Shown piece after piece: positions 34,776 to 44,045 of a stretch of 64,000 nucleotides of DNA. Each line of letters starts with the position of its first letter. The stretch's first letter is position 1. Source of the DNA: JACCZX01 sp038216465. GTDB taxonomy: Bacteria; Pseudomonadota; Gammaproteobacteria; Burkholderiales; Burkholderiaceae_F. A program made the translations under genes and the position numbers. The notes under the pieces are model-generated. The model saw only the letters and a list, made by a program, of their open reading frames with translations, ran no database searches and was not told the origin of the DNA. The stretch covers positions 1 to 64,000 of the forward strand of contig JBBQQC010000009.1 in assembly GCA_038216465.1 (NCBI GenBank), read 5' to 3'.

Positions 34776-37612
34776 CAGGCGAATACCCGGTGCTCACCGG
34801 CGCCGAACAGATTGCTGACGCAACGGTCGCAAAGCGTCGGATGGGCAGCGTCGCTGCCGACATCGGCGCGCCAATGCCAGCAGCGCTCGCACTTCGAGTT
34901 GACCGAAGGCGTGACGGTGATTTGCTCCACGTCGCCGCTTGCGACCGGAACAGCACGGGCCGCCGAGGTGATCAACACGAACCGCAAATCATTCGCCAGC
35001 GAGCGCAGTAATGCGGCCGTTTCGGCGTCAGCGCGAATCTCGACTTCGGCCTGCAACGAGGATCCGATCGCGCCCTGTTCACGCAGCGTTTCAAGTCGCC
35101 TCTGCACATCGGCGCGCACGGCGCGGATTCGAGTCCACTTGTCGCTCAGCGCGGCGGCATCGGGCGCGACCGGCAGCGTGCCGAACGTTTCGGTGAAAAT
35201 CGTTCCGCCACTTTTCTTCTTCAGCACTTTCCATGCTTCCTCGGCGGTGAAGGACAGCAGTGGCGCCATCAGCTTCAACAGGGTTTCGGTGATCACGTAC
35301 AGCGCGCTTTGCGCGGAACGCCGGGCCTTCGAATCCGGTTTAGCGGTGTAGAGCCGGTCTTTCAGGATATCGAGGTAAAAGGCGCCCAGGTCCTCCGACG
35401 CGAACGTCTGCAAGCGGGCAACGATCGGGTGATACTCGTAGCGCCCGTAATCGGCTTGCGTGCGAGTCGACAAGTCGCGCGTCAGCGTCAGGGCGTAGCG
35501 GTCGATCTCGAACCATTGATCGGGCGGCAGCATGTCGCGCGAAGCGTCGAAATCGCTGATATTTGCCAGCAGAAATCGCAGCGTGTTGCGCAGCCGGCGG
35601 TAGCTCTCGACGACCCGCTTCAGGATTTCGTCGGACAGCGTGAGCTCCCCCGAATAATCGGTGCTCGCGACCCAGAGCCGGATAATTTCGGCGCCCAGTG
35701 TGTCGGCTACCTTTTGCGGGCCGATCACGTTGCCGAGTGACTTGCTCATCTTGCGGCCGTTACCGTCGACGACGAAGCCGTGCGTCAAGAGCGCCTTGTA
35801 CGGCGGCACGCCGTTCAGCATGCACGAAGTCAGAAGCGATGAATGAAACCAGCCGCGATGCTGGTCGGAGCCCTCGAGATACATCTCAGCCGGAAAGTGG
35901 GATTCGGCTGAATGCGAGCCGCGCAGCACCGTTTGATGCGTTACGCCGGAGTCGAACCACACGTCGAGCGTGTCGCGGTTCTTTACGTAGTCATCGGCAT
36001 CGGCGCCCAGCAGCTCACGCGGGTCCAGGTCCTGCCATGATTCGATGCCACCCTGCTCGATGCGCTGCGCAACCTGCTGCAACAGTTCCTGTGTGCGTGG
36101 ATGCAGAGCGCCAGTCTCCTTATGCACGAAGAAAGCCATCGGCACGCCCCATTGTCGCTGGCGTGACAGCGTCCAGTCGGGCCGATTGGCGATCATCCCG
36201 TGCAGCCGCGCTTTGCCCCATTGCGGATAGAACTGCGTCGCTTCGATGCCTTGCAGCGCCAGCTCGCGCAATGTCGCGCCGCCTTCACTCGGTGCGATAT
36301 CCATGCCGGCGAACCACTGCGAGGTCGCGCGATAGATAACCGGCGTTCGGTGGCGCCAGCAATGCATGTAGCTATGGCTGATCTTCTGCAGATGCAGCAG
36401 ATGCCCACGCTCGCGGATGACTCCGACGATCTTCGGATTCGCGTCCCAGATTTTCAAACCACCGAACAGCGGCAGCGAGGAGGCGTACACGCCGTCGCCC
36501 TGCACCGGATTTAGGATGTCCTTGTCGGCCATGCCATGCGCCTTGCACGACACGAAGTCTTCGATGCCATAGGCCGGTGCCGAGTGCACGATGCCGGTGC
36601 CGGTATCGAGCGCGACATAGTCGCCCAGGTACACCGGCGCGTCGCGGTCGTAAAACGGATGGCGAAATCGAAGCAGCGCGAGATTCTTGCCGGCGGTCTG
36701 GGCGATGGTCGCGCCGTTCAGCTCGTAGCTCGCCAGGCATGCGGCCTTGCGCTCGGTCGCCAGCACCAGCAGGCCGCGTTCGGTATCGACCAAGTCGTAG
36801 CTTGCTTCAGGGTGAACGTTCAGCGCCTGATTGGCCGGAATCGTCCACGGCGTCGTCGTCCAGATCACCGCCAACACTGGCTTGTCGGGCAGCGACGATA
36901 TGGCAAACGCAGTTGCCAGCTTGACGCGCTCGTCGTCGCGCAAAGGGAAAGCGACATCGACGGCGAGATCGTCCTTGTCCTGATATTCGACTTCGGCTTC
37001 CGCCAGCGCCGAGCCACAGTCGAAGCACCAGTTGACCGGCTTCAGGCCGCGAAACACAAAGCCCTTGGCCATGATGCAGCCCAGCGCACGCAACTCGTCC
37101 GCCTCGTTCTTGAAATCCATCGTCTTATACGGACGGTCCCAAAGCCCGAGCACGCCGAGGCGCTTGAAGTCTTTTTTCTGGCGCTCGATCTGCTCCGAGG
37201 CATGGGCGCGGGAGCGCGCTTGTACGTCGCGCGTCGGCAGGTTGCGGCCGTATTTTTTCTCAATCAGGATTTCGATCGGCATGCCGTGGCAGTCCCATCC
37301 CGGGACATACTGCGCGTCGAAGCCCGCCATCTGCCGGCTCTTGACGACGAAGTCCTTCAACGTCTTGTTCAGCGCCTGTCCCATATGAATGTCGTTGTTC
37401 GCGTACGGCGGCCCGTCGTGCAGGATCCATTTCGGCCGGCCGATCGATGCGGCGCGAATCTGTCCGTAGACATCCTGCTCGTCCCATTCGCGCACCCATT
37501 GCGGCTCGCGCTTGGCGAGGTCGCCCCGCATTGGAAATGGCGTTTCCAGCAAATTGAGCGGGTATTTGCGGGTTGCTGGATCAGCGGCAGGTTTTCGTTT
37601 TTCGTCGGGCAT
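34775..37612 (-). CDS. ileS: Isoleucyl-tRNA synthetase
   Basis: Class-I synthetase charging tRNA-Ile. The 945-residue protein has the HIGH-like DGPPYANNDIHMGQALNK (about 65-82), the editing domain, the catalytic GRKMSKSLGNVIGP near residues 615-628, and a C-terminal zinc-binding tail with CERCWHWR and LCDRCVSN. The KMSKS and HIGH motifs are intact. It lies 10 nt downstream of ribF and overlaps lspA by one base. A second tRNA-Ile related gene, tRNA-Ile(CAU), is elsewhere in the window at 56806. Confidence 0.97.
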   Translation of the reverse strand: MPDEKRKPAADPATRKYPLNLLETPFPMRGDLAKREPQWVREWDEQDVYGQIRAASIGRPKWILHDGPPYANNDIHMGQALNKTLKDFVVKSRQMAGFDAQYVPGWDCHGMPIEILIEKKYGRNLPTRDVQARSRAHASEQIERQKKDFKRLGVLGLWDRPYKTMDFKNEADELRALGCIMAKGFVFRGLKPVNWCFDCGSALAEAEVEYQDKDDLAVDVAFPLRDDERVKLATAFAISSLPDKPVLAVIWTTTPWTIPANQALNVHPEASYDLVDTERGLLVLATERKAACLASYELNGATIAQTAGKNLALLRFRHPFYDRDAPVYLGDYVALDTGTGIVHSAPAYGIEDFVSCKAHGMADKDILNPVQGDGVYASSLPLFGGLKIWDANPKIVGVIRERGHLLHLQKISHSYMHCWRHRTPVIYRATSQWFAGMDIAPSEGGATLRELALQGIEATQFYPQWGKARLHGMIANRPDWTLSRQRQWGVPMAFFVHKETGALHPRTQELLQQVAQRIEQGGIESWQDLDPRELLGADADDYVKNRDTLDVWFDSGVTHQTVLRGSHSAESHFPAEMYLEGSDQHRGWFHSSLLTSCMLNGVPPYKALLTHGFVVDGNGRKMSKSLGNVIGPQKVADTLGAEIIRLWVASTDYSGELTLSDEILKRVVESYRRLRNTLRFLLANISDFDASRDMLPPDQWFEIDRYALTLTRDLSTRTQADYGRYEYHPIVARLQTFASEDLGAFYLDILKDRLYTAKPDSKARRSAQSALYVITETLLKLMAPLLSFTAEEAWKVLKKKSGGTIFTETFGTLPVAPDAAALSDKWTRIRAVRADVQRRLETLREQGAIGSSLQAEVEIRADAETAALLRSLANDLRFVLITSAARAVPVASGDVEQITVTPSVNSKCERCWHWRADVGSDAAHPTLCDRCVSNLFGAGEHRVFA

Positions 37613-37622
37613 GTTGCTTATC

Positions 37623-38561
37623 TCAGGACGCCGTGGCAGCGTTCAATACGGCGCGCGCGCGCACCGCATCGTCGCCGATTGCGGCCGACAGGTCGTCAAG
37701 TGTCTCGTACTTTTGCTCGTCGCGCAGTTTCTGGACGAATTCGACCGTTACCAATTTTCCGTAGACAACCTCGGTGAAGTCGAACAAGTGCACCTCGAGC
37801 AGCCAGCGCCCATCATCATCGATGGTCGGTCGCAGGCCGATGCTGGCGACGCCGGCAACGGCGTGCGCGTCCAGGCCGTGCACGCGCACGGCAAAAATTC
37901 CACGCAGTGCCGGCCGGGCGGGGTCGATCTTCAGGTTTAGCGTTGGAAAACCTAGCGATCGTCCAAGCCTGCGACCGTGCAGCACGCGGCCGCTGATGGC
38001 GTACGGACGATCCAGCAGCGCGGATGCGCGAGCCAAGTCACCGCCAGCCAGCGCGGCGCGGACCGCGGTGCTTGAAATGCGCTCGCCATTGTCGGCAATC
38101 GTCTGCATCACCTCGAACTCAAACGCACCGCGCGCCGCGTATTCGCGCAGCAGCGAAACATCACCAGCGCGCCGGGCGCCGAAGCGGAAATCGTCGCCAA
38201 CCACCAGCCAGCGGACGGCGCAGCCGTCGATCAGCACATCCTGCACGAACGCGGCGGGTGACAGCAGCGAAAAGCGGCGATTGAAGTGCTGCACGAAAAT
38301 GCGTTCGACGCCGCACTGCTTCATCACCGCCAGTTTGTCGCGCAGGTTTGCAACGCGCGCTGGCGCCTGTGCGGCCGCAAAGAACTCGCGTGGGTGCGGC
38401 TCGAAGGTCATCACGGCCGGCACCAGCTGCCGTGCACGCGCCGCCTCGACCACGCGCCTTAGCAGCGCCTGGTGGCCGCGGTGGACGCCGTCAAAGTTGC
38501 CGATCGTCAGCGCGGTCGGGACGCGATCGACGCTGCGCGGGGTACCGCGAAATACGGTCAT
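37623..38561 (-). CDS. ribF: Bifunctional riboflavin kinase / FAD synthetase
   Basis: Makes FMN and FAD from riboflavin. The 312-residue protein has the N-terminal adenylyltransferase domain (ALTIGNFDGVHRGHQALLRR) and the C-terminal flavokinase domain (ISGRVLHGRRLGRSLGFPTL, then LLEVHLFDFTEVVYGK). The ATG at 38561 fits the family N-terminus MTVFRGTP; the open frame extends to 39032, overlapping purN antisense, and is not coding there. First gene of the ribF-ileS-lspA-coaBC-unknown-dut operon. Confidence 0.95.
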   Translation of the reverse strand: MTVFRGTPRSVDRVPTALTIGNFDGVHRGHQALLRRVVEAARARQLVPAVMTFEPHPREFFAAAQAPARVANLRDKLAVMKQCGVERIFVQHFNRRFSLLSPAAFVQDVLIDGCAVRWLVVGDDFRFGARRAGDVSLLREYAARGAFEFEVMQTIADNGERISSTAVRAALAGGDLARASALLDRPYAISGRVLHGRRLGRSLGFPTLNLKIDPARPALRGIFAVRVHGLDAHAVAGVASIGLRPTIDDDGRWLLEVHLFDFTEVVYGKLVTVEFVQKLRDEQKYETLDDLSAAIGDDAVRARAVLNAATAS

Positions 38562-38682
38562 AACGACACGCTTGATGCGATGCGAAAGCGACCGCGAAGT
38601 ATACGGTCGAGTTGGCGCATCATCTTGATTTGTCGAGCGTTTGCGACGAGCGGCGCAGGCGCGGCCGGTACAATGCCGCCGG

Positions 38683-39348
38683 ATGAGCGCGATCGCCCTT
38701 AAGCCAGTGGTTGTTCTCGTTTCCGGGCGCGGCAGCAATCTGCAGGCGCTGTTGGAACGAGCCGATGTGGAGCACTGGCAGACGTCACTCGGCGCCACGA
38801 TTGCAGCGGTTGTCAGCAGTCGCGCGAGCGCCGCAGCGCTCGATGTGGCACGTTCGCAAAGCATCCCGGTGCACGTGGTGGCGCCCGAGGAATTTTCTTC
38901 GCGCGCTGCGTTCGATGCAGCGCTGGCAACCGCGATCGAACCGTACGCGCCGGAGTTGATCGTGCTGGCCGGATTCATGCGCTTGCTGACACCGGCGTTC
39001 GTGCGCCGCTTCGCGGGACGCTTGATCAACATTCATCCGTCATTGCTACCGTCGTTTCCGGGATTGGCCACGCATCGGCGCGCACTCGAAGCCGGCGTGC
39101 GCGTACACGGCGCGACCGTGCATTTCGTATCCGACCAGGTCGATGCGGGGCCGATCATCGCGCAGGCGGCGGTGGCCGTGCATGCGGACGACGATGAAGC
39201 GTCGCTGGCCGAGCGGGTGCTGCAGCAGGAGCATCGCCTGCTGCCGCGCGCCGTGCGCCAAGTGCTCGAAGGTCGCGTTAGGTACGTCGACCGGCGTGCG
39301 GTGTTCAAGGACATTGCGCAAGGCGAGCTTTCGCTTCTCGCTACATGA
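38683..39348 (+). CDS. purN: Phosphoribosylglycinamide formyltransferase
   Basis: Formyl transfer from 10-formyl-THF to GAR, the third step of purine synthesis. The 221-residue protein has VVLVSGRGSNLQALLE at the N-terminus, the catalytic Asn/His in INIHPSLLPSFPGLATHRRA, and the aspartate in HFVSDQVDAGPIIAQAAV. The ATG at 38683 is chosen from several; no strong Shine-Dalgarno is visible. The stop overlaps the start of the methyltransferase gene as ATGA. Confidence 0.95.
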   Translation: MSAIALKPVVVLVSGRGSNLQALLERADVEHWQTSLGATIAAVVSSRASAAALDVARSQSIPVHVVAPEEFSSRAAFDAALATAIEPYAPELIVLAGFMRLLTPAFVRRFAGRLINIHPSLLPSFPGLATHRRALEAGVRVHGATVHFVSDQVDAGPIIAQAAVAVHADDDEASLAERVLQQEHRLLPRAVRQVLEGRVRYVDRRAVFKDIAQGELSLLAT

Positions 39349-40787
39349 AGGCCGGATCATCGAAGCACGCGAAGCGCGAGGCTCGTAAGCCGTCGGGCGC
39401 CGAACGCGTTCGGCCTCGCAAACCAAACCAGGCGCGCGGCGCGCCGCGGCCTTGGCCCGATCAGGCACCCGCGCGGGCGCCGCGGCGCACCGTGCATAGT
39501 GAGGCGCTGCATTCAGCAGGCAGCCGCATTACGTCGCTAGTGGTTGATTCTCTGGCGGCCGCGCTGGCGGTCATCCTGAAATTTGACGGACCGTCGGATG
39601 TTCTGCTGTCACGCTATTTTCGGTTGCATCCGGCGCTGGGACAACGTGACCGCGGCCTGACTGCGGAGGCCGTGTTCTTTGCGCTTCGCCGCTATGCGAC
39701 GCTCGGCTGGATGATGCAGCCGGCCCATCCGGCGCGCGCGCCGCGCTTTGCCGCCCTGTTGACACTGGCGCGACAGCACGGCGTCGACGGGATGGATGCG
39801 CGCGCGCTGCGCAACGATGCAAACGCGGTCAAGCAGGCGTTGACCATCGATCTGGCGCAGGCTCCGAGCTCGGTGCAGGCGGAGCTGCCGCATTGGCTGT
39901 TTGCTCACATCGAGCGGCAGTATCCGGATGCGGCGCCGCTGGTCGACGCGTTGAAAGAAGGCGCACCGCTCGACCTGCGGGTGAACTCGATCAAGGCCGA
40001 ACGCGGGGCAGTACTCGAAGAACTCGCCGCCCACCACGTCGGCGCGGTGATCACGCCGTACTCGCCCGATGCGATCCGCCTATCGGGCAAGCCGGCGTTG
40101 ACCCAATGGCCCGCGTATCGCGAAGGTCGCATCGAGGTGCAGGATGAAGGCAGTCAGCTGATCGCCCGTCTGGTGCAGCCGCGCCGCGGACACATGGTGG
40201 TCGATTTTTGTGCCGGTGCTGGCGGCAAGACGCTGGCGCTCGGCGCGTTGATGCGATCGAGCGGGCGTCTGTATGCGTTCGACGTCAACGAGAAGCGACT
40301 GAGCGGGCTCGGTCCGCGCCTGAAGCGCAGCGGGCTGTCGAATGTGCATCCGGTGGTGATTCGCAACGAGTCGGACATCCGCGTCAAGCGCTTGAATGGC
40401 AAGTGCGACCGCGTGCTGGTCGACGCACCGTGTTCGGGCAGCGGCACGCTGCGGCGCAACCCCGACTTGAAGTGGCGCTTCAGTGAAGCGGAGCTGGAGC
40501 GCGTCAACGATGTGCAGCGCTCTGTTTTGCATGCTGCGGCGCGGTTGTTGAAACCGGGCGGACGGCTGGTTTACGCAACGTGCTCCTTGCTGACGCGCGA
40601 GAATCAGGACGTGGTCGATGCCTTTCTGGCCGAGCATCCGGGGTACGAGCTGGTACCGGCCGCTACCGTGCTGCGCGCCCAGTCGATCGATGTGACGCAC
40701 GCGGCGCGTTTCGCGCCGTACTTTGTCATGCTGCCGCACCTGCACGGCACCGACGGGTTCTTTGCAGCCGTATTCGAGCGGCGATAA
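39345..40787 (+). CDS. RsmB/NOP-type RNA (cytosine-5) methyltransferase
   Basis: SAM-dependent m5C methyltransferase acting on rRNA or tRNA. The 480-residue protein has the SAM loop VVDFCAGAGGKTLALGALM, and the two catalytic cysteines in VLVDAPCSGSGTLRRNPDLK and VYATCSLLTRENQ. Its first 50 residues are rich in Lys, Arg, Pro and Ala and look like a basic, disordered RNA-binding extension. It may be RsmB-like but lacks the NusB-type N-terminal domain in its usual form, so I do not give a symbol. Translationally coupled to purN. Confidence 0.88.
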   Translation: MKAGSSKHAKREARKPSGAERVRPRKPNQARGAPRPWPDQAPARAPRRTVHSEALHSAGSRITSLVVDSLAAALAVILKFDGPSDVLLSRYFRLHPALGQRDRGLTAEAVFFALRRYATLGWMMQPAHPARAPRFAALLTLARQHGVDGMDARALRNDANAVKQALTIDLAQAPSSVQAELPHWLFAHIERQYPDAAPLVDALKEGAPLDLRVNSIKAERGAVLEELAAHHVGAVITPYSPDAIRLSGKPALTQWPAYREGRIEVQDEGSQLIARLVQPRRGHMVVDFCAGAGGKTLALGALMRSSGRLYAFDVNEKRLSGLGPRLKRSGLSNVHPVVIRNESDIRVKRLNGKCDRVLVDAPCSGSGTLRRNPDLKWRFSEAELERVNDVQRSVLHAAARLLKPGGRLVYATCSLLTRENQDVVDAFLAEHPGYELVPAATVLRAQSIDVTHAARFAPYFVMLPHLHGTDGFFAAVFERR

Positions 40788-40789
40788 GC

Positions 40790-42157
40790 ATGCACCGGCA
40801 CACACTGTTCGAAGAAGTCGTTCACATCTTGCGGGAGGAGCTGGTGCAGCCGGCGCAGGCATTGCAACTGGCGCTGATCGGAGCTGCACTGCTGGCGGGC
40901 TGGTTTTACGTGCGCCGCGTCGAACGCCGCGCCCGCGAGCGGCTGGCGCTCGCCGCAACCGCCGACCATAGCGTGCGCATCGATGTGCTGCAGTTTTCGA
41001 TCGCCGGCTTTCGCCGCCTCGCGTTTCCGGTTGCCGCGATGACGGTGCTGTTGCTCGGCGGGTTTGCGCTGTACTTCGCGGGCGCCGTCAGAGCAGGCGA
41101 AGTGCATCTGTTGCGACTGGCATTGCTGTTGCTCGGCGCGATGGCAGTAATCCGGCTTTTCGTGTACGTACTGCGGCGCTCGTTCCGACGGGCTGCCTGG
41201 ATCGGCACCTTCGAACTCGCCATCGCCTTCGCGATCTGGATCGTTGTGGCGTTGTACGTAACCGGCCTGCTCGATGACATGGTCGGTTATCTCGACGCTG
41301 TCCAATTCCCCGTGGGCAAGCCACCGCTCACCCTATGGGACATTTTTGCCGGCATCGTCAGCGTCATTCTGACCGTGCTGGCGGCACTGTGGGCCGGATC
41401 GGTGATCGAGGCGCGCTTAATGGGCGCCAAATCGCTCGCGCCCAACTCGCGCTTGGTGTTGGCGCGGCTGGTCAAGGCGGTACTGACGGTGTTTGCGATA
41501 TTGCTGGCGCTGTCGTTGGTGGGAATCGATCTGACGGTGCTGTCGGTTTTCGGCGGCGCACTCGGGGTCGGACTCGGTTTGGGATTGCAGCGGATCGCCA
41601 GCCACTATGTCAGCGGCTACATCATCCTGCTCGACCGCAGCCTGTCGATCGGGGACATGATTACGGTCGACAAGTTTTACGGCGCGGTATCGCAGATCAA
41701 TGCGCGGTACACGGTGATCAAGGCACTGGATGGCACCGAAACGATCCTGCCGAATGAAATGCTGGTCAGTAACCCAGTGGTCAATCATTCGTACAGCAAT
41801 ACTTCGGTACAGGTGGTCGTCAAGTTATCGATCGCGTACAGCGCCGATGTTGACCGTGCGCTGCAGATCTTGGTCGAAGCGGCTGCATCACAGCCGCGGG
41901 TGCTGGTCGACCCGCCGCCGACCGCGTACATCACCGGCTTTGGCGCCGATGGCATCGAGATGCAGATCGGTTTCTGGATTCGTGATCCGGAAGCGGGAAG
42001 CCTACCGATCCGGTCGGAGATTGCACGCACGGTGCTTGGACGATTTCATGCCGAGGGGATTGAAATCCCGGCACCGAAGCGAGATGTTCGGATCATGTCA
42101 GTTACCGGCGCGCCCGTCTTTGCTGCCCCGGGCCCAGCGCGCACTGGCCAGCCATGA
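40790..42157 (+). CDS. MscS-family mechanosensitive channel
   Basis: A 455-residue inner-membrane protein of the MscS family, protecting against hypo-osmotic shock. About six hydrophobic segments precede the family core: SVFGGALGVGLGLGLQRIAS (the pore-lining TM3), HYVSGYIILLDRSLSIGDMI and DGTETILPNEMLVSNPVVNH (the beta domain). The C-terminal cytoplasmic domain follows. It is longer than E. coli MscS (286 residues) because of extra N-terminal helices. The ATG at 40790 lies 2 nt after the methyltransferase stop, so the three genes purN, methyltransferase and channel form one operon. Confidence 0.9.
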   Translation: MHRHTLFEEVVHILREELVQPAQALQLALIGAALLAGWFYVRRVERRARERLALAATADHSVRIDVLQFSIAGFRRLAFPVAAMTVLLLGGFALYFAGAVRAGEVHLLRLALLLLGAMAVIRLFVYVLRRSFRRAAWIGTFELAIAFAIWIVVALYVTGLLDDMVGYLDAVQFPVGKPPLTLWDIFAGIVSVILTVLAALWAGSVIEARLMGAKSLAPNSRLVLARLVKAVLTVFAILLALSLVGIDLTVLSVFGGALGVGLGLGLQRIASHYVSGYIILLDRSLSIGDMITVDKFYGAVSQINARYTVIKALDGTETILPNEMLVSNPVVNHSYSNTSVQVVVKLSIAYSADVDRALQILVEAAASQPRVLVDPPPTAYITGFGADGIEMQIGFWIRDPEAGSLPIRSEIARTVLGRFHAEGIEIPAPKRDVRIMSVTGAPVFAAPGPARTGQP

Positions 42158-42292
42158 CCGATTGCCTGAAAAACGGCTCGCAAACGCCGATTGGCGGGGC
42201 TTTGGAGCGGTGTGCCGCGTACAATATGCCCTCTGCGCGGCTGAACGATCCGTGCACTGACGGTCTGACTGAGCGTCACATAAGGAAAGTGC

Positions 42293-43492
42293 ATGTATCT
42301 GCTTGAATTCTTGGACGGTGGTCTGCTGCAATTGAGTTGGTGGCAGCTGATCTTGGCGACGTTGTTGCTGACGCACATCACAATCGCCAGTGTGACGATC
42401 TTTCTGCATCGCTCGCAGGCACACCGCGCGCTCGATCTGCATCCGGCGGCGCAGATGTTTTTCAGAATCTGGCTGTGGCTCACCACCGGCATGGTGACCA
42501 AGGAGTGGGTTTCGATCCACCGCAAGCACCACGCGCGCGTCGAGACCGCAGAAGACCCGCACAGCCCGCAAACCCGCGGCATCAAGAAGGTGCTCTGGCA
42601 GGGTTCCGAGCTTTACATGGAAGAGGCCAAGAACGTCGACACATTGACCCGCTTCGGGCAGGGTACCCCGGACGACTGGATGGAGCGCACCGTGTTTTCA
42701 CGCTTCACGTGGCAAGGCGTTGGCTTGATGGTCGGTCTCGATCTGATCCTGTTCGGCTTCGCCGGTCTTGCGGTCTGGGGCATTCAGATGTTGTGGATAC
42801 CGTTTCACGCCGCCGGCGTCATCAACGGGATCGGCCACTGGTGGGGTTATCGCAATTACGATTCGCCTGATGCCAGCAACAACATCGTTCCGTGGGGCAT
42901 ATGGATTGGCGGTGAAGAACTGCACAACAACCATCACACCTATCCCACGTCGGCCAAGTTTTCGAGCAAGTGGCACGAGTTCGACATTGGGTGGGTTTAC
43001 ATCCGGGGCTTGCAAGCGCTGGGCTTGGCGCGCGTGCTGAGAGTTGCGCCCCGGCCGCAGGTTGCGGAACCCAAGCGGTCGATTGATCTCGAGACACTGC
43101 AGGCGGTGATCTCGAATCGCTACGATCTGTTGGCCAAATACGCGCGCTCGCTGAAGATCGCGCACCGCGACGAGTTGCATAAGCTCGCCTTGTCCGGCGA
43201 CGAACATGCGCGTTTCGCCCGGTTAAGACGCGTATTGCGCAAGGGCGACGTATCTCAGCTGCCCACCGCCGAGCAACATTCGCTTTCTGACATGATGAAG
43301 CGCAGCCGCGTGATGAAGACGCTGGTCGAGATGCGGACCGAGTTGCTTTCGACCTGGGAGCGCTCGTCGGCCTCGCGCGAGCAGATGCTGACGCACTTGC
43401 AGGACTGGATCCATCGGGCAGAGGCGAGTGGGATTCACGCGTTGCAGGAAGCCGCGCTGAGGATGCGCAGCTACCGACAAGCAGCGGCGTAA
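42293..43492 (+). CDS. Fatty acid desaturase (acyl-CoA delta-9-type)
   Basis: Integral membrane di-iron desaturase introducing a double bond into acyl chains, controlling membrane fluidity. The 399-residue protein has the three histidine boxes: HRSQAH (about residue 39), HRKHH (about 76-80) and HNNHH (about 211-215). Several hydrophobic helices lie between them. The extended C-terminus after residue 250 is charged and helical and longer than in short bacterial desaturases. The ATG at 42293 has a good Shine-Dalgarno (AAGGAAAG). A strong terminator follows at 43506. Confidence 0.92.
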   Translation: MYLLEFLDGGLLQLSWWQLILATLLLTHITIASVTIFLHRSQAHRALDLHPAAQMFFRIWLWLTTGMVTKEWVSIHRKHHARVETAEDPHSPQTRGIKKVLWQGSELYMEEAKNVDTLTRFGQGTPDDWMERTVFSRFTWQGVGLMVGLDLILFGFAGLAVWGIQMLWIPFHAAGVINGIGHWWGYRNYDSPDASNNIVPWGIWIGGEELHNNHHTYPTSAKFSSKWHEFDIGWVYIRGLQALGLARVLRVAPRPQVAEPKRSIDLETLQAVISNRYDLLAKYARSLKIAHRDELHKLALSGDEHARFARLRRVLRKGDVSQLPTAEQHSLSDMMKRSRVMKTLVEMRTELLSTWERSSASREQMLTHLQDWIHRAEASGIHALQEAALRMRSYRQAAA

Positions 43493-43505
43493 CTCAACAA
43501 GCAAC

Positions 43506-43532
43506 AAAAAGCCCGGCATGCCGGGCTTTTTT
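43506..43532. terminator. Bidirectional terminator between desaturase and rpmG
   Basis: GCCCGGCATGCCGGGC is a perfect 16-bp palindrome flanked by A-run and T-run. On the plus strand it ends the desaturase transcript; on the minus strand it ends rpmB-rpmG. Confidence 0.9.
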
Positions 43533-43552
43533 ATGGCGCTTTTCTGTGAGCG

Positions 43553-43720
43553 TTACTTCAGCTTGATCTCCTTGTACGCCACGTGCTTGCGCGCGACTGG
43601 ATCGAATTTGCTGAACTGCAGCTTGTCCGGCGTCGTCTTCTTGTTCTTCGTGGTCGTGTAAAAGTGGCCCGTACCGGCCGTCGATTCGAGCTTGATCTTT
43701 TCGCGAGCGCCTTTGGCCAT
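43553..43720 (-). CDS. rpmG: 50S ribosomal protein L33
   Basis: A 55-residue protein, translated from the ATG at 43720 as MAKGAREKIKLESTAGTGHF and ending VAYKEIKLK. It has no cysteines, so it is the zinc-free form of L33. It lies 17 nt after rpmB on the same strand. Confidence 0.96.
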   Translation of the reverse strand: MAKGAREKIKLESTAGTGHFYTTTKNKKTTPDKLQFSKFDPVARKHVAYKEIKLK

Positions 43721-43737
43721 GATGGCTCCCCTTCAGC

Positions 43738-43971
43738 TTAGATTTCGCCGCGCGCGCGCAGATCGGCCAGAACGACGTCGATGCCGAGCTTGTCGATTGT
43801 CCGCAGCGCTGCGTTGGTTACGCGCAGACGCACCCAACGACTTTCACCTTCTATCCAGAAGCGCCGGTATTGCAGATTCGGCATGAACCGGCGCTTGGTC
43901 CGATTGTTGGCGTGCGAAACGTTGTTGCCGGTCATCGGCCGCTTGCCTGTTACTTGACACACGCGTGCCAT
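43738..43971 (-). CDS. rpmB: 50S ribosomal protein L28
   Basis: A 77-residue protein starting MARVCQVTGKRPMTGNNVSH with the family's NRTKRRFMPNLQYRRFWIE motif. It has only one cysteine, consistent with the zinc-free form. First gene of the rpmB-rpmG pair, downstream of radC in the same orientation, as in many proteobacteria. Confidence 0.97.
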   Translation of the reverse strand: MARVCQVTGKRPMTGNNVSHANNRTKRRFMPNLQYRRFWIEGESRWVRLRVTNAALRTIDKLGIDVVLADLRARGEI

Positions 43972-44019
43972 CGCTGACTCCTGTAACGATTACCTAATGC
44001 GAATTCTGCAAAGCCGCAC

Positions 44020-44025
44020 ATTATA
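44020..44025 (-). promoter_or_regulatory. Probable -10 element of rpmB-rpmG
   Basis: The minus strand reads a perfect TATAAT about 50 nt upstream of the rpmB ATG. The -35 region would fall on the radC stop and shows only a weak match (TAGTTC), so the element is tentative. Confidence 0.5.
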
Positions 44026-44045
44026 AGGGTTTGCCGCCGCCCGAA

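Noticed and set aside
33085..34956. 623-residue frame extending coaBC through lspA
   Set aside because: CoaBC similarity starts at 34272; the upstream part overlaps lspA and ileS in the wrong frame.
36536..37777. 413-residue open frame antisense to ileS
   Set aside because: It lies opposite a clear essential synthetase, has no recognisable domain, and is a typical shadow frame in G+C-rich sequence.
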